A DNA stretch of 33,988 nt from Methylomonas rosea (GTDB taxonomy: Bacteria > Pseudomonadota > Gammaproteobacteria > Methylococcales > Methylomonadaceae), in NCBI RefSeq assembly GCF_024505055.1, contig NZ_JANIBL010000056.1:1-33988 (forward strand), in the 5' to 3' direction. Positions 24,852 to 33,726 of this stretch are shown here, one piece after another (within the stretch, counting starts at the first letter, position 1; each line of letters opens with the position of its first letter). Position numbers and translations under genes: made by a program. The notes under the pieces were generated by a model. The model had not been told where the DNA came from and ran no database searches. It saw only the letters and a program-made list of their open reading frames with translations.

Positions 24852-27575
24852 GTGACCAACCATGCCAGCTACTATCGCTATTGGGGTAAAGCCAAACCGG
24901 AAGCCGAACAGGGCGTGGCGTACCATTTGTTGCCTTATCATTGTTTGGATGTGGCGGCGGTGGGGAGGTATTGGTTAGCGCCGGATAAACCAATCTGCAA
25001 GCAATTGGCCGCGCAACTGCAAGTCGAACCGGAATGGCTTAAAAGCTGGTTTACGCTTTGTCTGGCATTACACGATTTGGGCAAGTTTGCGCGCGCGTTT
25101 CAGGGCTTGAGATCGGACTTGTCGGAGAAATTGGTAAAGCCATGTTCCGGTATGCCTTATGCGGAGCGCCACGATAGCTTGGGCTTCGCATTGTGGCGAG
25201 AGGTATTGCAAGAAAAGCTGGCTAAATACGATGCCGAAAACAACGCATGGGCAGCCAAAATTGATCCGTGGCTGGAAATCGTCACCGGCCATCATGGCAT
25301 GCCGCCCAAACTGGAGCGTGTCAGAATCCCTAATTTCTTCAAAGTTGACGACGAACAAGCCGCATTCGACTACCTGCAAGCGGTGCTCGAATGCTTGTTA
25401 CCGAATTTCGACTTTCAGCCATTGATGGAAAAAAGTCTCGCAACGCGCCTTAAACCGGTTTCGTGGCAATTGGCCGGAATAGCCGTTCTCGCCGATTGGC
25501 TAGGGTCGAATCAAGAGCATTTTGCCTATTGGGACCAACCGATGCCACTTGCCGACTATTGGCAAACGATAGCCTTGCCCGAGGCAGAACAAGCACTTGC
25601 CGGATTACCGAAGCCACCGCTTGCGGGCCAGTTTCAAACCGTACAAACCCTGTTCCCATTTATTCAGCAGCCAACCCCTTTGCAGCAATACGCCGTTGAT
25701 GAGCCATTAACCGACCAGCCGCAGTTGTTTATTTTGGAAGACGTCACCGGGGCCGGAAAAACCGAAGCCGCGCTGATTCTGGCGCAACGCCTGATTGCAA
25801 ACGGTTTGGCGCAAGGCTTGTACATTGGCTTGCCGACCATGGCGACCGCCAACGCCATGTATCAACGCTTGGGCAAGGTTTATCGCGGCTTTTATCAACC
25901 GGCTGAACAGCCCTCGCTGGTGTTGGCGCATGGTGCGCGAGAGTTGTCGCAAGCTTTTCGTGACTCGGTGCTGTTATCGGAACAACACCATGCCGATGCC
26001 GATTACCAAACCGGCAAAAACCCGGACGAGCAGGAGCTCAGCGCCACCGCCTATTGCAATGCCTGGGTGGCGGATAGTCGCAAAAAAGCCTTATTGGCCG
26101 ATGTCGGTGTCGGTACGCTGGATCAAGCCTTATTGGCAGTATTGCCCGCCAGACATCAATCGTTACGCCTGTTGGGCTTGGCAAACAAGATATTGCTGGT
26201 GGATGAGGTCCACGCCTACGACAGCTATATGCAAAAGCTGTTGTCGGCCTTGCTACAAGCCCATGCCCGTCAAGGCGGAAGCGCGATTTTGTTATCGGCT
26301 ACCTTGCCGCAAAATCTGCGCGAAAAACTGGTGGCGGCATTTCAGCGCGGGCTGGATTTGCCGGTGCCCAATTTATCTGATCCAGCCGCGTATCCGTTGG
26401 CAACCCATGTTCCGGCGCAGCAAACCGAAACCCCAATCGACACCCCAATCGACACCCGCCCGGAAGTCAAGCGCACCGTCAAGGTTGCGCGGCTAGACAG
26501 CCAGGATGAAGTGATCGACAAGATTTTGCAGGCCAACCAGCAAGGTCAATGTGTTTGCTGGATACGCAACACCGTTAAGTCTGCGCGTGAGGCGTATCAA
26601 CGATTGCTGGGTAGCGGCGTACCTGCCGAGCAGTTGAGTCTGTTTCACAGTCGTTTTGCGATGATCGACCGTCAAACCATTGAAAATCGTACTTTGCAAA
26701 TCTTCGGCGAAACGTCCAGCCATGCAAGCCGCAAAGGTCAAATCCTGATTGCCACTCAAGTGGTGGAGCAATCTCTGGATTTGGATTTCGACGTATTGAT
26801 CAGCGACCTTGCGCCGATTGATTTATTGATTCAACGCGCGGGCCGCTTGCGCCGCCATATCCGCGATGTTCTAGGCAATCGCCAGCGCGAAACAGATGCC
26901 GAGGACGGGCGTGGAATACCGGTGTTCTACCTGTATTCACCTGCGCCAAATGAAGATGCTGCCAGTGATTGGCTTAAGACCGATCATGCCGGCACTCAAG
27001 CGGTTTACCCGCATGTCGGTCAGCTTTGGTTGTCTGCGCGATTATTGGAAAAAGCGGCTGGTTTCAGTATGCCGGACGATGCGCGGGATTTGATTGAAGG
27101 GGTTTATTCGGACGAAGCACAAGACCAAATTCCAGAATCGCTGCAACAGGCTTCTCTTCAGGCCGAAGGCAAGGACATGATGCAGAAAGGTATGGCTGAC
27201 TTGAATGTGTTGAAATTGGACAAGGGCTACACCCGAAAAAGCAGCGATGACTGGGACGAGGAAACCCGAATCCCCACGCGCCTGACCGAAGAAGAAAGCA
27301 TTTCGGTAGTCTTGGCCGTATTGAGCGGTAGCCAACTCAAACCCTATGCGGATGCTAAACAGTACGCCTGGGCAATGAGCACCATCAAGCTGCCGGAGCG
27401 CGAATGGAAAAAAGCCAGCCAGCAAATACCGGACGAGTTAAAGCAGCAGATAGAAGCGCTAAAAACCGAACACCAAGCCTTGCGTTGGCTGGAGGTTTTT
27501 CCACTGACAGCAACGACCCAACATTACTACAGCGCCGAAGGCGGTTGGCAAACCCAGAAAGGAGAAAATGCATGA
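24852..27575 (+). CDS. cas3: CRISPR-associated helicase/nuclease Cas3, type I-E
   Basis: Recruited by Cascade, unwinds and degrades target DNA. The 907 residues (E. coli Cas3 888) hold an N-terminal HD nuclease with H25/H30, HD at 74-75 in LALHDLGKFARAF, HH at 147-148 (VTGHHG) and ADWLGSN (214-220), then an SF2 helicase: Walker A TGAGKTE (299-305), DEVH (451-454), SATLP (482-486), ATQVVEQSLDLDFD (634-647) and QRAGRLRR (661-668), and a C-terminal domain. Start is GTG. A 12-base direct repeat near 26432-26457 encodes PIDTPIDT in a linker. The stop overlaps the cse1 start by four bases (ATGA), indicating translational coupling. Confidence 0.97.
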   Translation: MTNHASYYRYWGKAKPEAEQGVAYHLLPYHCLDVAAVGRYWLAPDKPICKQLAAQLQVEPEWLKSWFTLCLALHDLGKFARAFQGLRSDLSEKLVKPCSGMPYAERHDSLGFALWREVLQEKLAKYDAENNAWAAKIDPWLEIVTGHHGMPPKLERVRIPNFFKVDDEQAAFDYLQAVLECLLPNFDFQPLMEKSLATRLKPVSWQLAGIAVLADWLGSNQEHFAYWDQPMPLADYWQTIALPEAEQALAGLPKPPLAGQFQTVQTLFPFIQQPTPLQQYAVDEPLTDQPQLFILEDVTGAGKTEAALILAQRLIANGLAQGLYIGLPTMATANAMYQRLGKVYRGFYQPAEQPSLVLAHGARELSQAFRDSVLLSEQHHADADYQTGKNPDEQELSATAYCNAWVADSRKKALLADVGVGTLDQALLAVLPARHQSLRLLGLANKILLVDEVHAYDSYMQKLLSALLQAHARQGGSAILLSATLPQNLREKLVAAFQRGLDLPVPNLSDPAAYPLATHVPAQQTETPIDTPIDTRPEVKRTVKVARLDSQDEVIDKILQANQQGQCVCWIRNTVKSAREAYQRLLGSGVPAEQLSLFHSRFAMIDRQTIENRTLQIFGETSSHASRKGQILIATQVVEQSLDLDFDVLISDLAPIDLLIQRAGRLRRHIRDVLGNRQRETDAEDGRGIPVFYLYSPAPNEDAASDWLKTDHAGTQAVYPHVGQLWLSARLLEKAAGFSMPDDARDLIEGVYSDEAQDQIPESLQQASLQAEGKDMMQKGMADLNVLKLDKGYTRKSSDDWDEETRIPTRLTEEESISVVLAVLSGSQLKPYADAKQYAWAMSTIKLPEREWKKASQQIPDELKQQIEALKTEHQALRWLEVFPLTATTQHYYSAEGGWQTQKGENA

Positions 27576-29155
27576 ATTTGATTACCGATCAATGGATACC
27601 GGTCATTCGTCAAAACGGCCAATCCGATTGTATCGCCCCGTGGCAAATCGCCGAAACCGAAAACCCAGTGATTGAAATCACCGCGCCAAGGCCGGACTTT
27701 CAGGGTGCGTTGTACCAGTTTCTGATTGGCTTGTTGCAAACCAATTTTGCACCCGAGGACGAAGATCAATGGCTGGAATATTGGGAACAGCCACCGTCCG
27801 CAACCGTGTTACAAGCCAGTTTAGACAAACTCGCTCCTTGTTTTGAATTGACTAGCGAGCAAGGCCCGGCATTTTTGCAGGATTTCGATTTGCCTGATGG
27901 CGAAGCCAAACCGATTGCGGCGCTGTTGATCGAGGCCCCTGGCGGCAAAACCCTGAAAGACAATCTCGATCATTTCATCAAACGCGGTTCGGCGAATCAG
28001 CTTTGCCCAAGCTGTGCGGCTAGCGCTTTATTTACCTTACAAACCAATGCGCCGGGTGGAGGTCGCGGTCATCGTGCCGGATTACGTGGCGGTGGGCCGT
28101 TAACGACCTTGGTTATTCCCAAAGCAACGCAAACGACTTTGTGGCAAAAACTGTGGTTGAACGTACTCAACCAGGAAGACCACGATTCGGCGGATAACGT
28201 GAACGTCAGCGTTTTGCCTTGGCTGGGCAAAACGCGGACTTCTGAAAAAGGACAAATGACCATGCCGGGTGATGTTCATCCGCTACACGCCTACTGGGGC
28301 ATGCCGCGCCGAATGCGCTTGATTACAACTTGCGAATCGGCTGTCTGCGATTTGTGCGGAAGCCCGGCAGATTCGATATTTCGCGAATATTGCACCAAAA
28401 ATTACGGTACTAATTACGACGGTGCTTGGCAGCATCCGTTAACGCCTTACCGCCACGATCCCAAAAAGGTTAATCCGCCGCTGTCACTGAAAGGCCAGCA
28501 AGGCGGTTTGGGCTACCGGCATTGGTTGGGATTGGCGCTACAGGATGAAACCAATGGCGATAGGGCCGCCAAACTCGTTCAACATTACAACCGGGATAGA
28601 GGGCGCAAACTGGCGGACAGAGGCGGTGCAGCGCTGTGGTGTTTCGGTTATGACATGGATGAAAAGAAATCAATGAAGGCGCGGTGTTGGTACGAGACGC
28701 GTTTTCCGGTGTTCTACCTGTCTGAACAGCAACAAAGCAATTTGACCAGTTGGACGAGCGAGTTAATCGACGCTGCACGGGAAACCGTGAAGATTCTTCG
28801 CGGCGAAGTCAAAGCCGCTTGGTTTCGTCGCCCGGAAGATGCCAAAGGCGATATGAGCCAAATCGATGCGCAATTTTGGCAAGCGACCGAGGCTGAGTTC
28901 TTCTGCCTGTTGGAACGGTTGGCCGTTTTGCCAGTAGATACCCGGTTGGTACCTGCCGAACACTACGTTAGTTGGTTGAACACCCTGATGAGCAAAATGA
29001 TTCTAGTGTTCGAGACCGCAACCCTGACAGCGACACCGGAAGACCTTGATTTGAAACGTATCGTCAACGCCAAAAAAGCCATGTTGGGTCGTTTTCGTGG
29101 CAACAAAATCATCAAGCAGTTAAAAGCCCATGCCAATGCGGAGGAGGCAGCCTAA
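27572..29155 (+). CDS. casA: Cascade large subunit Cse1 (CasA)
   Basis: The large subunit (Cas8e) of the type I-E Cascade, which recognises the PAM and recruits Cas3. The 527 residues (E. coli 502) begin MNLITDQWIPVI, the family start. Zinc ligands are visible as C145/C148 (LCPSCAA) and C259/C262 (CDLCG), and GGLGYRHWLGLAL is the conserved block after the zinc region. AAAGGAG precedes the ATG at 27572, inside the cas3 end. The gene is directly followed by cse2 with no gap. Confidence 0.96.
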   Translation: MNLITDQWIPVIRQNGQSDCIAPWQIAETENPVIEITAPRPDFQGALYQFLIGLLQTNFAPEDEDQWLEYWEQPPSATVLQASLDKLAPCFELTSEQGPAFLQDFDLPDGEAKPIAALLIEAPGGKTLKDNLDHFIKRGSANQLCPSCAASALFTLQTNAPGGGRGHRAGLRGGGPLTTLVIPKATQTTLWQKLWLNVLNQEDHDSADNVNVSVLPWLGKTRTSEKGQMTMPGDVHPLHAYWGMPRRMRLITTCESAVCDLCGSPADSIFREYCTKNYGTNYDGAWQHPLTPYRHDPKKVNPPLSLKGQQGGLGYRHWLGLALQDETNGDRAAKLVQHYNRDRGRKLADRGGAALWCFGYDMDEKKSMKARCWYETRFPVFYLSEQQQSNLTSWTSELIDAARETVKILRGEVKAAWFRRPEDAKGDMSQIDAQFWQATEAEFFCLLERLAVLPVDTRLVPAEHYVSWLNTLMSKMILVFETATLTATPEDLDLKRIVNAKKAMLGRFRGNKIIKQLKAHANAEEAA

Positions 29156-29725
29156 ATGAGTAATTACTATTTTCTAATGCAGGACGAACAAAAAGCGTTA
29201 TTGACATGGCATCGCTGGTTAAACGGCGATGATGGTGACCGCGGAGGTAATCGTGGTGACCGCGCGCGATTGCGCCGCGCAGAAGCGCCGGAAGATATTT
29301 TATTAACGGACGCCTTTTTCCGTTTTTTGCATCAAATGCCGGACGGCTTTCCACAAAAACTATCAACCGAACAACGTTTACCGGTAGCGGCGGCGATAGC
29401 AGGTCTGTTGGCGCATGTTGAAACGAATAACGCCGCGGAAAGCTTTGCTACTCAGTTGGCCAAGCCAACTGAAGGCAAAAGCAAAGCGCCCATGAGCGAA
29501 TTACGTTTTCAGCAATTGCAAAAAAGTCCGACCGTTGAAGATTTCTATCGGCGCATGCTGCGCGCCATTCGTTTGCTGGGTAAATCCACAAACGTGCTGG
29601 CATTAACCAATGACATCATCCATTGGCATAAAGAATTCAGCCAACCGCTGGGACGCCATCCTAAAGACCGTCTGGCCGTGCGCTGGGCTACCGACTATTT
29701 CTCTGTGCCAACCCCGAAAAACTAA
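29156..29725 (+). CDS. casB: Cascade small subunit Cse2 (CasB)
   Basis: The all-helical small subunit (Cas11) that lines the target strand in Cascade. The 189 residues (E. coli 160) include DRARLRRAEAPEDILLTDAF, the family hallmark after the first helix, and SELRFQQLQKSPTVEDFYRRMLRAIRLL, typical of the second half. A small internal duplication (GDRGGNRGDR, residues 25-34) precedes the RRA motif and lengthens that loop. The ATG follows the casA stop immediately, with GGAGGAGGC as its ribosome binding site. Confidence 0.94.
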   Translation: MSNYYFLMQDEQKALLTWHRWLNGDDGDRGGNRGDRARLRRAEAPEDILLTDAFFRFLHQMPDGFPQKLSTEQRLPVAAAIAGLLAHVETNNAAESFATQLAKPTEGKSKAPMSELRFQQLQKSPTVEDFYRRMLRAIRLLGKSTNVLALTNDIIHWHKEFSQPLGRHPKDRLAVRWATDYFSVPTPKN

Positions 29726-29742
29726 CTCAAGGAGAGAATTAC

Positions 29743-30795
29743 ATGAGCCGTTTCATTCAATTACATTTGCTGACTGCTTACCCACCTGCCAACCTGAATC
29801 GCGACGATCAAGGCAGCCCGAAAACCGCCAAAATGGGTGGTTATGATCGGCTACGGGTTTCGTCGCAATGTTTAAAAAGAACTTGGCGGACTGCCGATTT
29901 GTTTCAAGCCGCTGTCGGTAGCCATTTAGGCACCCGGACTAAATTACTTGGGTTAGAGATTTATAACGCACTGCTGGCGGGTGGGGTCAAAGATAAGGAT
30001 GCCAAGGAATGGACAAAAGCGATTGCCGGTGTCTTCGGCGCGTTAAAAAAGGCGGATAAAAGTGACCCGTTGGCGGAATTGGAAATCGAACAATTGGTGC
30101 ACGTCAGCCCTGCTGAGCGGGCAGCGTTGGACAGATTGACGGCAACACTGATCGCCGAACAGCGCGAGCCGGAGAAAGCGGAACTCAATTTATTACGTGT
30201 CAACCAGCAAGCGGTAGATATTGCCTTGTTTGGTCGCATGTTGGCGTCCAGCCCGGCGTTTAATATCGAAGCAGCCTGCCAAGTGGCCCACGCTATCAGC
30301 GTACATCCTGTGGTGATTGAAGACGATTACTTCACAGCTGTAGACGATCTGAATAACGGCCAAGACGACATGGGCGCAGCCCACATCGGTGAAACCCGCT
30401 TCGCCGCCGGTTTGTTTTACGCCTATATCTGTATCAACCGTGATTTGCTGATTAAAAATCTGGATGGCAACGAAGCATTAGCCAACCAAGCGGTTCGCGC
30501 CTTGATCGAAGCTGCCGTCAAAGTTGCGCCGGAAGGCAAGCAAAACAGCTTTGCCTCGCGTGCTTATGCATCATTTGTACTGGCGGAAAAAGGCGAACAG
30601 CAACCGCGCTCCTTGTCGGTGGCGTATTTAAAGCCCATCAATCACTGCGACGAAGCGGCGGCAATCCAAGCCTTGCTAGCTCAAAACGACAGTTTTGATG
30701 CGGTTTATGGCGCTTGCGCCGACGCGCGTTATCAACTCAATGTCCCAGAGCGTCAAGGATCGTTAGCCGAACTACTCGATTTCGTCGGCCAATAG
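29743..30795 (+). CDS. casC: Cascade backbone subunit Cas7e (CasC)
   Basis: Six copies wrap the crRNA in type I-E Cascade. The 350-residue protein opens FIQLHLLTAYPPANLNRDDQG, then GGYDRLRVSSQCLKRTWR, which is the Cas7e signature, and contains GAAHIGETRFAAGLFYAYICINRDLL in the middle. Length is close to the 363 of E. coli. AAGGAGAG lies at good spacing before the ATG at 29743, with a 17-base gap after cse2. Confidence 0.96.
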   Translation: MSRFIQLHLLTAYPPANLNRDDQGSPKTAKMGGYDRLRVSSQCLKRTWRTADLFQAAVGSHLGTRTKLLGLEIYNALLAGGVKDKDAKEWTKAIAGVFGALKKADKSDPLAELEIEQLVHVSPAERAALDRLTATLIAEQREPEKAELNLLRVNQQAVDIALFGRMLASSPAFNIEAACQVAHAISVHPVVIEDDYFTAVDDLNNGQDDMGAAHIGETRFAAGLFYAYICINRDLLIKNLDGNEALANQAVRALIEAAVKVAPEGKQNSFASRAYASFVLAEKGEQQPRSLSVAYLKPINHCDEAAAIQALLAQNDSFDAVYGACADARYQLNVPERQGSLAELLDFVGQ

Positions 30796-30804
30796 GAGCC
30801 GATC

Positions 30805-31587
30805 ATGGATCTTCTGTTATTCCGTTTATACGGCCCGTTGGCCAGTTGGGGCGAGATCGCCGTCGGCGAAAGCCGGCATAGCGCCAACTATCCCAGCAAG
30901 TCGGCAATATTGGGATTGATCGGTGCGGCGCTGGGCATAGAGCGTAGTGACGAAACTCAACAAGTCGCCTTGCAGCAAGGCTACCACGTTGCTGTGGAAG
31001 TGTTCAGCACCGGCCAATTGCTGCGCGATTACCACACGGCGCAAGTGCCGGATTCGGCAGGCAAGTTTGTCTACCGTACCCGCCGTGACGAACTGGTGTT
31101 GGGCAAAGAGCGACTAGGCACCATTTTGTCCAGCCGCGAATACCGCAGCGATGCCTTGGCGGTAGTGGCCTTGCGGGCTTTGGAGGCTGCGCCGTTCAGC
31201 TTGTCGCAGATTGAAGAAAAATTGCGCAATCCGGTATTTCACCTGTATTTGGGGCGCAAATCCTGTCCGCTGGCGGCACCGTTAAACCCGCAACTGCTGC
31301 CGAATCAGGCCAATCTGTTGGCGGCGTTTAAGGCCTACCGGCATAAACCCTTGCTCACGCAAAAATCGACCGACGGCGATTTGGGGCAACTAACCCAGCA
31401 AGATGGATATTGGTTAAATGTCGGTAAACAGCGGCATTACTACTGGGAAGGGACGGAAAACGATTTTTCCAGCGATGAGGATTTAATCCGCCGCCAGACC
31501 CGCGTTCGCCACGATCAGCCGACATCACGTAAACGCTGGCAGTTTGCGCCGCGTCAGGAACACCATTTTTATCAGGAAGGTGAGTAA
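30805..31587 (+). CDS. casD: Cascade subunit Cas5e (CasD)
   Basis: Binds the 5' handle of the crRNA in Cascade. The 260-residue protein (E. coli 224) starts LLLFRLYGPLASWGEIAVGESR, and SANYPSKSAILGLIGAALGIER is the hallmark motif of Cas5e. The tail PTSRKRWQFAPRQEHHFYQEGE is also typical. TAGGAG lies before the ATG. The stop shares one base with the cas6e start (TAATG). Confidence 0.95.
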   Translation: MDLLLFRLYGPLASWGEIAVGESRHSANYPSKSAILGLIGAALGIERSDETQQVALQQGYHVAVEVFSTGQLLRDYHTAQVPDSAGKFVYRTRRDELVLGKERLGTILSSREYRSDALAVVALRALEAAPFSLSQIEEKLRNPVFHLYLGRKSCPLAAPLNPQLLPNQANLLAAFKAYRHKPLLTQKSTDGDLGQLTQQDGYWLNVGKQRHYYWEGTENDFSSDEDLIRRQTRVRHDQPTSRKRWQFAPRQEHHFYQEGE

Positions 31588-32558
31588 TGTACTTTTCCAG
31601 AATCAGAATCCGCCCCGGCATTAACGAGCTGTCGGAGTTGGCCGACATGCTCAGATACGATCAATACGCCGTGCATCGCATGTTATGGCGTTTGTTTCCC
31701 AATCAAGAAGCCAGAACCTTTTTGTATCGCGAAGAAATCGCCCGCGAACAGTTAGGGCCTTCGCCATCGGTACGCGGTGAGCCGGTTTATTATCTGGTTT
31801 CGCAAGTCGAACCGCTGAAGGTGGAAAACTCATTGTTTGAAGTTGAGAGTAAAACCTATCAGCCGACTTTGCAAAAAGGGGATGTGCTGTCGTTTAGTTT
31901 GCGTGCCAATCCGGTCGTGCAGGTTAAAGTGGCGCGCGGCGAAGACGAGCAAATCAAACACGCAAAGCAGCGCAAAGATAAAGGGCTCAAGGAGAAAATC
32001 ACCAAAAAGCGCGTACATCACGATGTAGTGATGCACGAGCAACGGCGTTTTTTACAGGCCCTGATTAACGAATGCAGTTTGCAACAATCAATACCGGCTA
32101 ATCCAAGTAAGGCAGTGCTTAAACAGTTGCTGTTAAATCAAGGCGGTGCGGTTCTGGAAAAGCGATTGACCGAATTACTGTGTACCAATCCGTTGTATGC
32201 AGAGCGGTTGACACAAATTTCGGTCTTATCCGACAAGTTGGAATGGGCCATCAAAGCGCAAATTGATCAAGCTTTGCAAAATTGGCTGGTCGAACAGGGC
32301 GAAGGTCACGGATTCGCCCTGGTAACGGATCAAAGCGGCTTGTTTACAGTACAAAACAGCGCCTACGCTTGGCACAGCCTGCCACAAAAAACAGATAAAA
32401 AAGGCGAAAAAGCTGGCTTCAGCTCCGTCGATTTCACCGGCGAACTGCAAATCACCGACCCTGAAAAATTCCGCGAAATTCTGTTTAACGGCTTGGGTCG
32501 CGCCAAGGCGTTTGGCTGTGGTTTGCTGATGGTTCGACGCGTAGTACCATGCTCGTGA
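31587..32558 (+). CDS. casE: Cas6e crRNA endonuclease (CasE), enlarged
   Basis: Cuts the CRISPR transcript in each repeat and stays bound to the 3' hairpin. N-terminal ferredoxin-like half: MYFSRIRIRP at the start and catalytic-position H30 in YAVHRMLWRLFPN. C-terminal half: FTGELQITDPEKFREILF and the glycine-rich loop GLGRAKAFGCGLL (302-314). With 323 residues it is about 100 longer than the usual 200-230 residues; the extra sequence lies mainly between about 150 and 228, a helical region (LKQLLLNQGGAVLEKRLTEL) between the two folds. AGGAAGG precedes the start. The next cas gene lies 1168 bases away, across two toxin-antitoxin modules. Confidence 0.94.
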   Translation: MYFSRIRIRPGINELSELADMLRYDQYAVHRMLWRLFPNQEARTFLYREEIAREQLGPSPSVRGEPVYYLVSQVEPLKVENSLFEVESKTYQPTLQKGDVLSFSLRANPVVQVKVARGEDEQIKHAKQRKDKGLKEKITKKRVHHDVVMHEQRRFLQALINECSLQQSIPANPSKAVLKQLLLNQGGAVLEKRLTELLCTNPLYAERLTQISVLSDKLEWAIKAQIDQALQNWLVEQGEGHGFALVTDQSGLFTVQNSAYAWHSLPQKTDKKGEKAGFSSVDFTGELQITDPEKFREILFNGLGRAKAFGCGLLMVRRVVPCS

Positions 32559-32580
32559 AATTATCAATGGAGGTTAAGCC

Positions 32581-32778
32581 ATGATCGAATTACCAGCACC
32601 TATCGAAACTCGCATCATTCAGGCCGCACGGGCCGCGGGTGTTAGCATTTCGACATTCTTGGACCGTTTGCTGGATGAATACATTGAAGACAAAACCGAC
32701 ATCGAACAAGCCGAACGGGCATTGCAGGAGCCGGGAGAAATAAGCGCCGAAGAGCTCAAAGCTAAATATGGCCTATAA
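32581..32778 (+). CDS. type II antitoxin, ribbon-helix-helix-like
   Basis: A 65-residue small protein: an N-terminal strand and helix-turn-helix pair (IETRIIQAARAAGVSIS, then TFLDRLLDEYI) like ribbon-helix-helix antitoxins, and an acidic toxin-binding tail ending AEELKAKYGL. GGAGG lies seven bases before the ATG. It overlaps the broken RelE toxin by 11 bases. It starts 22 bases after cas6e, so it may share the cas transcript, but such modules usually have their own promoter. An antitoxin without a working toxin could still bind DNA or neutralise related toxins. Confidence 0.8.
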   Translation: MIELPAPIETRIIQAARAAGVSISTFLDRLLDEYIEDKTDIEQAERALQEPGEISAEELKAKYGL

Positions 32779-33027
32779 AATTGCCTACAAGACTAGCGCT
32801 GAAAAAAGCTTTTCTAAACTTCCGAAAGATGTTCAAAAGCGCATTTATGTTGCCGTTCAACATTTGGCCGACAATCCAAGGCCACCGGGCGTTAAAAAGC
32901 TGCAATCGGTTGTTGATCGTTATCGTATCCGGGTTGGCGATTCCGCATCATTTACACCATCGATGAAGGTGAACTCAAAATACTCGTGGTGGCAATCGGC
33001 CACCGGCGTGACGTTTATCAGACTTGA
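32768..33027 (+). pseudogene. RelE-type toxin broken by a one-base deletion
   Basis: The first 58 codons read as a normal RelE/ParE-type toxin (MAYKIAYKTSAEKSFSKLP, then VQHLADNPRPPGVKKL and YRIRVGD). After GAT at 32939-32941 the expected codon for Tyr has lost one base (TC at 32942-32943); from 32944 the +1 shifted frame continues with RIIYTI, then LKILVVAIGHRRDVYQT and TGA at 33025-33027, which is the canonical toxin end. The intact protein would have been 86 residues. The actual frame runs on to 33106 with unrelated residues, so the active C-terminal part is lost. The deletion could be a sequencing error; reads would settle that. Confidence 0.88.
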
Positions 33028-33150
33028 TGCCGTCCGAATTAAGTTTCTAAATGGTTTGTCCTTTATGAGCCTTCCGCAAATGTTGGCAATCTGCTACACC
33101 TGTTAACAGCTGCTGAAGTCAAACCGTAAAAAACACTACGAGTAAGTACC

Positions 33151-33420
33151 ATGAACATCAAATTTTCCGAAGATGTCATTCCGCTTAGCGACTTAAAAAT
33201 CAATCCAGGCAAAGTAGTCAATCACGTAAAAGAAACACACCTGCCAGTGCTTTTAACCAGCCGTCGTGGCGGTGTCGCCGTGGTACAAGACTTGGATGGC
33301 TACGAAAAAAATCAGGAAGAGCGGGCTTTTATGAAAGCCGTTGCCCTATGTCTGATGGATGTTAAAAATGGCCGAAGCATGGAGTTGGCTGAGGTTAAAG
33401 CCAAACTGGGTATCGGCTAA
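33151..33420 (+). CDS. Phd/YefM family antitoxin
   Basis: An 89-residue antitoxin with the Phd/YefM fold: IPLSDLKINPGKVVNHVKETHLPVLLT and RRGGVAVVQDLDGYEK are the typical N-terminal DNA-binding and dimerisation strands, and the C-terminal helix (ELAEVKAKLGIG) would bind the toxin. Such proteins bind their own promoter. It stands 123 bases after the broken RelE gene, a gap with no other gene. The ribosome binding site GAGTAAG is weak. Its stop directly abuts the toxin start. Confidence 0.87.
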   Translation: MNIKFSEDVIPLSDLKINPGKVVNHVKETHLPVLLTSRRGGVAVVQDLDGYEKNQEERAFMKAVALCLMDVKNGRSMELAEVKAKLGIG

Positions 33421-33717
33421 ATGAACCTGCTGATTGCCGATTCCGCATTCAACGACCTCATAGACAGTAAAGCGTATTATCTGCAACAAGGCGTGCCGCA
33501 TATCGGCGATAACTTTGTTGCAGACACCGTAGCTCATGTCGAAACCTTGGTTGATCATCCTGAAATCGGCCGGATGCTTCTGGAATTTGCCGAACGCAAT
33601 AGACGCGAGCTAATTCATTCGCCTTTTCGCATGGTGTATTGGTTGGAAGATCAGACAATTCATGTAATCAGGGTATGGCGTAGCGAACGCTTGTTACAAC
33701 TGCCCGACTTTAATTAG
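33421..33717 (+). CDS. RelE/ParE family toxin
   Basis: A 98-residue toxin of the RelE/ParE superfamily. Typical elements are AFNDLIDSKAYYLQQGVP with the following helix, VETLVDHPEIGRML, then RRELIHSPFRMVYWLEDQTIHVIRVWRSERLL, which matches the ParE C-terminal strands. ParE members poison gyrase and RelE members cut mRNA; the sequence alone does not decide. It is intact, translated in tandem with the Phd-type antitoxin, and ends nine bases before cas1. Confidence 0.87.
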   Translation: MNLLIADSAFNDLIDSKAYYLQQGVPHIGDNFVADTVAHVETLVDHPEIGRMLLEFAERNRRELIHSPFRMVYWLEDQTIHVIRVWRSERLLQLPDFN

Positions 33718-33726
33718 CGCCACCTC

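Noticed and set aside
33028..33150. CRISPR-repeat-like or RNA toxin (CreTA-type) element between the TA modules
   Set aside because: I looked for a type I-E repeat-like hairpin in this gap and in the gap before cas3 and found none.
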